Below, piece by piece: positions 56,999 to 64,000 of a stretch of 64,000 nucleotides of DNA. Origin of the DNA: Planctomycetota bacterium (GTDB lineage Bacteria; Planctomycetota; MHYJ01; JACPRB01); the NCBI GenBank assembly GCA_016190175.1, contig JACPRC010000147.1:1-64000 (forward strand). The letters run 5' to 3'. A program made the translations under genes and the position numbers. The notes under the pieces were generated by a model. That model saw nothing but the letters and a program-made list of their open reading frames with translations. It had not been told where the DNA came from and made no database searches. Each line of letters opens with the position of its first letter. Positions within the stretch are counted from its first letter, which is position 1.

Positions 56999-58660
56999 CT
57001 ACTTCCCCCCCAGCCTGCGCAGCGCCTCCTCGGCGTGCTTGCGGTACTCCCAATCGGGCGGCGCCAGATCGAGGGACGCGCGGAAGTCCGCGATCGCGCC
57101 CTCGACGTCGTCCAGCGCCCGCCGGGAGCGGGCGCGGCTGTAGTACGCGTCCGGGAACTTCGGGTCGACCGCGATCGCCGCGGTGAAGTCCTCGATCGCG
57201 CCGCGGAAGTCCCTCTTCTCGTGGCGCGCAAGCCCGCGGTTGTAGAAGGCGCTCGCATACGTCGGGCGGAGCTCGATCGCGCGCCCGTAGTCCGCGATCG
57301 CACCGTCGAAGTCCTTCTTCTCGTGCTTCGACGCCCCGCGATTGAACCAGGCCGCCGGGGACTTCGGGTCCGCCTGGATGGCCTTCGTGAAGTCCTCGAT
57401 CGCCGCGTCGAACTGTTTGAGGTCGTGCTTCGCGAGCCCCCTGCCCACGAAGGCGAGCGCGTAGTCCGGCTTGATCTCGATCGCCTGCGAGTGGTCCGCC
57501 ATGGCCCCCTTGAAGTCCTTCTTGGCCCGCCGTGCCCGGCCCCGGGCGTACCATCCCTCGGGGTCCTTCGGACACATCCGGATGTAGCGGTCGAAGTCCT
57601 CGATCGCCCCGTCGTGGTCGCCGAGGGCCTGGCGCAGAAGGCCGCGGTTGTAGTGCGCGTTGGCGAACTTCGGGTCGCACTCGATCGCCCTGGCGTAGTC
57701 CTCGAGCGCGAGGTCGGGCTTCCCCTGCGCCTCCCGCGCCAGGGCGCGGTTGTACCAGGCTTGCGCGTGCTTGGGATCGAGTTCCAGGACGCGCGTGTAG
57801 TCCGCCACGGCGCCGTCGTAGTTCTTGCGATCGAACCTCGCGAGGCCGCGGTTGTACCACGCGGAGACGTGCTTCGGATCGAGTTCGATCGCGCGGGTGT
57901 AGTCGGCCAGCGCCGCGTCGTGCTCCTTCCGGTCGAAGCGCGCCTTGCCCCGGGCGATGAGGGCGACGACGTAGTCCCCGTTGAGGCGGATCGCCTGGTC
58001 GAAGTCGGAGATCGCGCCGTCCCATTGGACTCGCGCCTCTTCGAGGCGCTCGCTCAGGGCAAGCTTGTCGCCTTTCGCCCGGCGCGCCCGGCCCCGGTGG
58101 TACCACCCCTCTGGGTCCTTGGGGGCCAGCTCGACGTACCTCCCCAGGTCCGCGACCGCCCCGTCGTGGTCCTGCCGGCCCAGCCGGAGGAGACCGCGAT
58201 TGAACCAGGAGTTCGCGTACTTGGGATCGCACTCGATCGCCTTCGCGTAGTCCTCGAGCGCCTCATCGATCTTCCCCTGCGCCTCGCGCGTGAGCGCGCG
58301 GTCGTACCAGGCGTAGACGTACTTCGGGTCCAGCTCGATCGCCTTCGTGTAGTCCGCGGCCGCGCCGTCGTAGTCCCTCTTGTCGTGCTTCGCGAGGCCG
58401 CGGGAGACGAAGGCCGACTTGTCGCCGGGCCGGAGTTCGATCGCTTTCGTGCAGTCCGCGATCGAGCCGTCGTAGTCCCGCTTCGCCCGGCGCGCCCGGG
58501 CGCGGCGGAGGTACGGAACGGGCAGGTTCGGGCCGAGTTCGATCGCCTTCGTGTAGTCCGCGATCGCGCCGTCGTAGTCGCGGGCGGCCATCTTGGAGTC
58601 GCCGCTCCGGACGAGGGCGCCGGCATCCTGAAGGAGCGCCGCGGCGACCAGGAAGATCAT
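56999..58660 (-). CDS. TPR-repeat protein
   Basis: 553 aa of near-consecutive 34-aa TPR units (AIADYTKAIELDPKYVYAWYDRALTREAQGK etc.). Confidence 0.93.
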   Translation of the reverse strand: MIFLVAAALLQDAGALVRSGDSKMAARDYDGAIADYTKAIELGPNLPVPYLRRARARRAKRDYDGSIADCTKAIELRPGDKSAFVSRGLAKHDKRDYDGAAADYTKAIELDPKYVYAWYDRALTREAQGKIDEALEDYAKAIECDPKYANSWFNRGLLRLGRQDHDGAVADLGRYVELAPKDPEGWYHRGRARRAKGDKLALSERLEEARVQWDGAISDFDQAIRLNGDYVVALIARGKARFDRKEHDAALADYTRAIELDPKHVSAWYNRGLARFDRKNYDGAVADYTRVLELDPKHAQAWYNRALAREAQGKPDLALEDYARAIECDPKFANAHYNRGLLRQALGDHDGAIEDFDRYIRMCPKDPEGWYARGRARRAKKDFKGAMADHSQAIEIKPDYALAFVGRGLAKHDLKQFDAAIEDFTKAIQADPKSPAAWFNRGASKHEKKDFDGAIADYGRAIELRPTYASAFYNRGLARHEKRDFRGAIEDFTAAIAVDPKFPDAYYSRARSRRALDDVEGAIADFRASLDLAPPDWEYRKHAEEALRRLGGK

Positions 58661-58726
58661 CGCGACATTCTAATCGGCCCCACGGGACTTGTCACGCCCG
58701 GACGAGGATGGTATGTTTCCCCGGCC

Positions 58727-59620
58727 ATGTCCGCCGACGACCGGCTGATCCGCCTCGCGCTCAAGCTGCGCTTCGTCACCCAGGCGCAGGTGGACGAGGC
58801 GCGCAAGCTCCAGTCCCTGCTGGGCCAGAACGGTCTCCAGCTCGAGGTCCCGGAGATCCTGGTCAAGAAGGAGTTCATCGACGCGGAGCAGTTCCGCCTC
58901 CTGAAGGTCGCGACGCAGCAGGAGGAGGTCCGGGAGGAAGACCAGGCCGTCGCGCAGTTCCTGATCCGCGGGGGCTTCCTTGCGGAGGACAAGGTGCGGG
59001 AGGCGCTGGCGGCGCAGGAGTCCCTCTACCAGGAGGGGAGGCCCGTGCCCCGGCTCCAGGAGATCCTCCAGCAGAAGGGGCTGCTGAATCCGGAGCAGAC
59101 CCAGATCATCCAGCGCGCGCGGCAGCAGATCGAGGGCGCGAAGGCGCTGCCGAAGTCGAGCGCGGCGAAGCCCCCGTCGGAGGCGTCGATCCCCTCGGTG
59201 CGGCCCGGGGCGTCCTCCCGTCGGCCCGCCGGCGGCCAGATCGCGGAGAACTGCCGGGTCGCTCTGCGGAAGTCGCCGATCAGGGACCCCGCGGGACAGG
59301 AGCGGACGGTCTATCTCGTGGACGTGGAGGGCGCGCTCGACGGCCACACCTTCCGCTTCTTCGACGAGTACGTGAACGGCCTCATCGACGAGGGGCGGTC
59401 GAACCTGATCCTGAACTGCGAGAAGCTGGAGTACGTGTCGAGCGCGGGGATCGGCGTCCTGGCGGGGGCGGTGAAGCGCTGCCGGGACGCGAAGGGGGAC
59501 CTGCGGCTCTGCGCGGTGCAGGAGCGGGTGAAGAAGATCGTCAACCTCGTGGGGCTGCAGTCGATGCTGCGGATCTACGAGAACGAGCGCGGGGCGCTGG
59601 TGTCGTTCAAGTACATGTAG
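58727..59620 (+). CDS. STAS-domain (anti-sigma antagonist-like) protein with N-terminal helical module
   Basis: VEGALDGHTFRFFDEYVNGLIDEGRSNLILNCEKLEYVSSAGIGVLAGAVKRCRDAKGDLRLCAV STAS domain. Confidence 0.9.
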   Translation: MSADDRLIRLALKLRFVTQAQVDEARKLQSLLGQNGLQLEVPEILVKKEFIDAEQFRLLKVATQQEEVREEDQAVAQFLIRGGFLAEDKVREALAAQESLYQEGRPVPRLQEILQQKGLLNPEQTQIIQRARQQIEGAKALPKSSAAKPPSEASIPSVRPGASSRRPAGGQIAENCRVALRKSPIRDPAGQERTVYLVDVEGALDGHTFRFFDEYVNGLIDEGRSNLILNCEKLEYVSSAGIGVLAGAVKRCRDAKGDLRLCAVQERVKKIVNLVGLQSMLRIYENERGALVSFKYM

Positions 59621-59627
59621 CGGGCGG

Positions 59628-62390
59628 TCACTTCAGCCTCTCCAGCACCTCGCGGACGATCCGAAGCGTCGACTCGATGCGGTCGCGGGGAGGCCAGCCC
59701 GCGGGAGCGAGGTCGAGGGCGCGCTCCAGATCGACCGCGGCTGCTCGAAGGTGTTCTCGCGCGCGCCGCGAGTCCCGCTTGGCCTGATCCGCGCGGGCGA
59801 GACCCCGAGCGGCGTATGCGTCGGCCCGGCGCGGATCGATTCCAATCGCCTTCGTGCAGTCTTCGATCGCTCCGGGGAGATCGGCGGTGGCCTTGCGGAC
59901 GATGCCCCGGCCCGTGTACGCCTCCGCGCACCGCGGGTCGAGCCCGATCGCCCTCGTGTAGTCCTCGATCGCTCCCATGAGATCGCCGATGTCCTTTCGC
60001 GCATCGGCGCGGTTGTTGTAGGCCGCCGCGCAGCGGGCGTCGAGCCGGATGGCCCGCGTGTAGTCCTCGATCGCGCCCCGGAGGTCGCCGGCCTTCCCGC
60101 GCGTGAGACCCCGATTGTTGTAGGCCATCGGATACCGGGACCGGATCTCGATCGCCCGTGAATAGTCGCTGATCGCGCCGGCGGCGTCTCCCAGGTCGTC
60201 ACGCACGCATCCGCGGTTGTAGCATGCCTCCGCAAAGGGCGAGTCCAGTTCGATCGCCCTCGTGCAATCCACGATCGCGCCGGAAAGGTCGCCGGCCTTC
60301 GCACGCGCCGCCCCGCGTTTGTTGTGGGCCATCGCATGCCGCGGGTCGATCGCGATCGCCTTCGTGTGGTCCTCGATCGCGCCCGGGAAGTCTCCGCGAT
60401 CCGCGCGCGCGTTCCCGCGGTTGTAGTACGCATCCGCGCGTCGCGGATCGATCTCGATCACCCGCGTGCAATCCTCGATCGCACTCGCATGGTCTCCCTG
60501 CCGCGCGCGCACGCTGCCGCGTTCGAGGTACGCCTCCGCAAACCCGGGGAGGATCAGGATCGCCTTCTCGTAGTCCGCGACGGCACGGGAATAGTCCTTG
60601 CTCTCGCCGTACGCGAGGCCGCGCCAGAAGAACGCCTCCGCGAACGAGGGTCGCGCCTTCAACGCCTCCGTCGCCTCCTCGATCATCCGCCCGGGGTGCG
60701 CCAGGCCCCGGATGAGGTGAAACTCCTCCCGGAAATCCGCCCCCTTCCACTTCTCCAGCATCCGGATACAGTGATCTCCCGCCGATTCGAGGCGAATCAC
60801 GAGGCCGTACCCCATGGCCAGATCCAGTTCGATGGGCTCCAGCGCGCCCGACGCGATTCCGCGCGAGAGGAGTTTCTCCGCTTCCTTGAGTTTCTCTTCC
60901 GCACCTGGTCGGACCTCCCCCTTCGCAAACCGCCGCAGCAGCGCCTGCTCGACAAGCAACCGCGCCTTGTACAGGAGGCACGGGCCGTGGTCGGGCCGGG
61001 CCTTCAACCCCTCCTCGTAGGCGACCAGCGCGGCGGTCCGATCCCCCAGCACGTGTTTCGTACGACCGATCACCCACCACCCGTCCGCCGACGGGCCCGT
61101 CGTCTCCATCTGGCGGCGGCACCGGCCCATGACCTGCTCATGCTTCCGCATCTCCTCTTTCGTGAGCGTCCAGTCCGCCCGGTACGTCCGCAGCCGCAGC
61201 GCGTGGAGCTCGCGCTTCGCCTCCTCGTACACCGCCGCCGCGGCCTTCTCTCTCTCCGCCTTCTCCTTCCCCTGCTCCGCCGCCGCCGTTCCCACGATCG
61301 CTTTCTTCTTGCCGAGGAACTTCGCGATCCGGTACGCCGCCGACGGAGGATGCGCCTCGATGGCCTCCGCGGCCAGGTACCGGATCAAGTCTTCGGCGAG
61401 CGCCAGCGCGCTCGCGTACCGACGGCCCGGCGCCTTCTCCAGGCACTTCATCACGATCGTCTCGATGTCCCGGTCGATCCGGGGGTTCGCCTTGCGCACC
61501 GGTTTCGGGTCCTCTTCCGCGATCCGACGCAGGAGCCGCACCACGTCCGTGTCCCGGAACGGCGGCCGGTCGGTCAGGAGCTCGTAGAGCGTCGCGCCGA
61601 GGGAGTAGACGTCCGTCCGCGCGTCGAGTCCGTGGATGTCCCCGCGCGCCTGCTCCGGCGACATGTACGCCGGCGTCCCCACGATCAGGCCCGACTGCGA
61701 GAGGGCCGAGTCGACCTTCGTGGGCTTGGCCAGCCCGAAGTCCATCACATAGACCCGGAGGGAGCGTTCCGACTTCTCCACCATCAGGTTCTCGGGCTTC
61801 AGGTCGCGGTGGATCACCCCCTGCTCGTGCGCCGCGTGGACCGCCAGCGCCGCGTCGCGGATCAACCCGACGAGAAGCCTGCGATCGTCGCGGGGGAACG
61901 TCGCCAGCGTCTGCCCGTCGACGAACTGCATCGCGATGAAGTTCTCCCGCGACTCGTACACGGCCGCGATCCCGGGGTGGTTGAGCGTCGCGGCGGTCTG
62001 GGCTTCGCGCCGGAAGCGGGCGAATTCCTCGGGGTCCTTGAGGAACTTGAGCGCGACCCAGCGGCGCAGTTCGGTGTCCCACGCCTTCCACACCTCTCCC
62101 ATCCCGCCGGCCCCGAGCTTCGCGACCCGGACGTACTTGCCGATGCGCTCGCCCCCCGCCGCATCGGGCGGAAGATCCTCGGGAGGCGGAGACGCCTGCC
62201 GGAGCCCGGCCGCCGTGAGGTAGCCCTTCCGCACGAGGATCTCGCCCAGGCGCGGAAGGGGCGAGACGCCGCGCGAGGCGAGGTCGGCCAGAAGCCGCAG
62301 GCACTCCTCGACCCGCTCGGGCGCGGCGAGCCGCTGTTCGACGACGAGGCGCGCCAGAAGCAGGTCGGAGTCCGGGGTGGAACCCTTCAC
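59628..62390 (-). CDS. serine/threonine protein kinase with C-terminal TPR array
   Basis: GTG start giving VKGSTPDSD; LGAGGMGEVWKAWD, VIHRDLKPENLM, DFGLAKPT, MSPEQARGD; many TPR units. Confidence 0.95.
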   Translation of the reverse strand: MKGSTPDSDLLLARLVVEQRLAAPERVEECLRLLADLASRGVSPLPRLGEILVRKGYLTAAGLRQASPPPEDLPPDAAGGERIGKYVRVAKLGAGGMGEVWKAWDTELRRWVALKFLKDPEEFARFRREAQTAATLNHPGIAAVYESRENFIAMQFVDGQTLATFPRDDRRLLVGLIRDAALAVHAAHEQGVIHRDLKPENLMVEKSERSLRVYVMDFGLAKPTKVDSALSQSGLIVGTPAYMSPEQARGDIHGLDARTDVYSLGATLYELLTDRPPFRDTDVVRLLRRIAEEDPKPVRKANPRIDRDIETIVMKCLEKAPGRRYASALALAEDLIRYLAAEAIEAHPPSAAYRIAKFLGKKKAIVGTAAAEQGKEKAEREKAAAAVYEEAKRELHALRLRTYRADWTLTKEEMRKHEQVMGRCRRQMETTGPSADGWWVIGRTKHVLGDRTAALVAYEEGLKARPDHGPCLLYKARLLVEQALLRRFAKGEVRPGAEEKLKEAEKLLSRGIASGALEPIELDLAMGYGLVIRLESAGDHCIRMLEKWKGADFREEFHLIRGLAHPGRMIEEATEALKARPSFAEAFFWRGLAYGESKDYSRAVADYEKAILILPGFAEAYLERGSVRARQGDHASAIEDCTRVIEIDPRRADAYYNRGNARADRGDFPGAIEDHTKAIAIDPRHAMAHNKRGAARAKAGDLSGAIVDCTRAIELDSPFAEACYNRGCVRDDLGDAAGAISDYSRAIEIRSRYPMAYNNRGLTRGKAGDLRGAIEDYTRAIRLDARCAAAYNNRADARKDIGDLMGAIEDYTRAIGLDPRCAEAYTGRGIVRKATADLPGAIEDCTKAIGIDPRRADAYAARGLARADQAKRDSRRAREHLRAAAVDLERALDLAPAGWPPRDRIESTLRIVREVLERLK

Positions 62391-62469
62391 CGGGAGGATT
62401 GTACCCCATCTTCCAAGGGCGTCCGTTTTTTGCGCTTCCGTTTGCGACGCCGAACCGTACAATTCTCCC

Positions 62470-63315
62470 ATGCCGCCCGCCCGCCTCCCGCCGCGCGCGC
62501 CCGACGCGCACAAGGGCGACTTCGGGACCGTCCTCGTCGTCGCGGGCTCGCGCGGCATGATGGGCGCCGCCGTCCTCGCCTCGACCGCGGCCCTCCGCAG
62601 CGGCGCGGGGCTCGCCGTCCTCGTCGTCCCCGATTCGCTCGTCCCCGTCGCGATGTCGCTCCAGGTCTGCGCCACCGTCCGCGGCGTCGCCGACGCCGGA
62701 TCGGGCACCCTCGCCGCGGGCGCCGCCGCGGAAATCCAGTCGATCCCCGGCGACGTCGCGGTCATCGGCCCCGGACTCGGCGCGTCGAACCCCACCGTCA
62801 TCGCGGTCCGCGAGCTCGTGCCGGCCCTCACGATCCCGATGGTCCTCGACGCGGACGGGCTCAACATCTTCGAGAAGGAGCCGGACCTCCTCGCGCAGGC
62901 GAAGGCGCCGAAGATCCTCACCCCGCATCCGGGCGAGATGTCGCGGCTCGTGGGCCGGCCGACCGCCGAGATCCAGGCGGACCGCGAGAACGTCGCGCGC
63001 GCGGCGGCGAAGCGCTTCGGTGCGGTCGTCGTCCTCAAGGGTCACCGCACCGTCGTGAGCGACGGCGAGCGGACGTGGGTCAACGAGACGGGCAACGCGG
63101 GGATGGCCACGGGCGGGAGCGGCGACGTCCTCTCCGGCGTCATCGGCGGGCTCCTCGGCCAGAGACTTCCACCCTGGGATGCCGCGTGCCTCGGCGCGCA
63201 CGTCCACGGCCTGGCCGGCGACCTCGCCGCGCGCGAACGGGGCGAGATCTCGCTCATCGCGACGGACATCCTCGACGCGCTCCCGCGCGCGTTCCGCAGT
63301 CTGGAGGCGACATGA
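62470..63315 (+). CDS. nnrD: ADP-dependent NAD(P)H-hydrate dehydratase
   Basis: HKGDFGTVLVVAGSRGMMGAAVLASTAALRSGAGL, LTPHPGEMSRL, TGNAGMATGGSGDVLSGVIGGLL. Confidence 0.93.
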   Translation: MPPARLPPRAPDAHKGDFGTVLVVAGSRGMMGAAVLASTAALRSGAGLAVLVVPDSLVPVAMSLQVCATVRGVADAGSGTLAAGAAAEIQSIPGDVAVIGPGLGASNPTVIAVRELVPALTIPMVLDADGLNIFEKEPDLLAQAKAPKILTPHPGEMSRLVGRPTAEIQADRENVARAAAKRFGAVVVLKGHRTVVSDGERTWVNETGNAGMATGGSGDVLSGVIGGLLGQRLPPWDAACLGAHVHGLAGDLAARERGEISLIATDILDALPRAFRSLEAT

Positions 63316-64000
63316 TCACCCGGCGCGAGTTCCTCGCCGCGACCGCCGCCGTGCCGGCCGCGGCCCGCCTCCCCATCTCCTTCCTCTCCTCCATCCCCTG
63401 CGTCATCAGCACCTGGGAGTTCGGGAAGAAGGCGAACGCGGACGCGTGGGGCGTGCTCGGTGCCGGCGGAAGCGCCATCGACGCCGTCGAGAAGGGGATC
63501 AACAACGCGGAGCTGGACCCCGAGAACACGAGCGTCGGCTTCGGCGGCCTGCCCGACGAGGACGGCGAGGTCACCAACGACGCGATGATCATGTGGGGGC
63601 CGAAGCACGCGGCGGGCGCGGTCGGCTGCCTCAAGCGGATCAAGCGGCCCATCAGCGTCGCGCGGAAGGTGCTGGAGAAGACGAAGCACACGATGCTCGT
63701 GGGCGACGACGCCACGCGCTTCGCGACGAAGTTCGGCTTCAAGGAGGAGCCGCTCCTCACGGAGAAGGCGCGGCGCATCTGGGAGGAATGGAAGAAGGAC
63801 CCGAAGCGGCGGGACTTCTGGAACCACGACACGATCGGGATGGTTGCGATCGACCGGAACGGCGACGTCTGCGCGGGCTGCTCGACGAGCGGCCTCGCGT
63901 GGAAGATCCGCGGGCGCGTCGGCGATTCCCCCATCGTCGGCTCGGGCGCGTACTGCGACAACGACGTGGGCGGCGCGGCGGCGACGGGGAACGGCGACGT
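63312..64000 (+). CDS. glycosylasparaginase-like Ntn-hydrolase with Tat signal (truncated by window end)
   Basis: MITRREFLAATAAVPAAARLP leader; VLGAGGSAIDAVEKGI, NHDTIGMVAID autoproteolysis-site motif, GCSTSGLAWKIRGRVGDSPIVGSGAYCDNDVG. Confidence 0.93.
   Translation, partial: MITRREFLAATAAVPAAARLPISFLSSIPCVISTWEFGKKANADAWGVLGAGGSAIDAVEKGINNAELDPENTSVGFGGLPDEDGEVTNDAMIMWGPKHAAGAVGCLKRIKRPISVARKVLEKTKHTMLVGDDATRFATKFGFKEEPLLTEKARRIWEEWKKDPKRRDFWNHDTIGMVAIDRNGDVCAGCSTSGLAWKIRGRVGDSPIVGSGAYCDNDVGGAAATGNGD

Overview
High-GC bacterial chromosome segment. The mix of WD40/TPR Ser/Thr kinases, secreted beta-helix protein, Tat-exported asparaginase-like protein and ECF/FecR pair suggests a Planctomycetes-like or related deep-branching lineage (inference only). 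Recognisable housekeeping genes include serA, efp, ndk, smc, rsgA, nrdR, mnmE, yidC, ddl, murB, murC, murG, ftsW, a probable ftsQ, nnrD-like and tRNA-Pro(CGG). The best candidate for an undescribed system is a compact operon at 2922-9022. It encodes a Tat-leader PqqD/RRE-like protein, a radical SAM/SPASM protein, a 125-aa peptide with eight CxC motifs (16 Cys), a second radical SAM/SPASM-like protein, a small Cys-rich membrane peptide, a B12-binding-type radical SAM protein and a TPR/zinc-ribbon membrane protein. It looks like a RiPP-type peptide maturation pathway. The second strong signal is an in-frame UGA exactly at the catalytic Cys of an O6-alkylguanine-DNA alkyltransferase (PUHRV), followed by an intact family C-terminus and a SECIS-like hairpin, suggesting a selenoprotein. 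Other observations: an in-frame UGA in an ECF sigma factor, an orphan structured sRNA with clear promoter and terminator, a dispersed family of heptameric (CAGCNNT)n intergenic repeats, a double palindromic operator upstream of radC, tandem pentameric ligand-gated channels, a LacI-HTH/PilZ fusion, and several gene remnants. All calls come from reading the sequence and the supplied ORF track. No searches were run.
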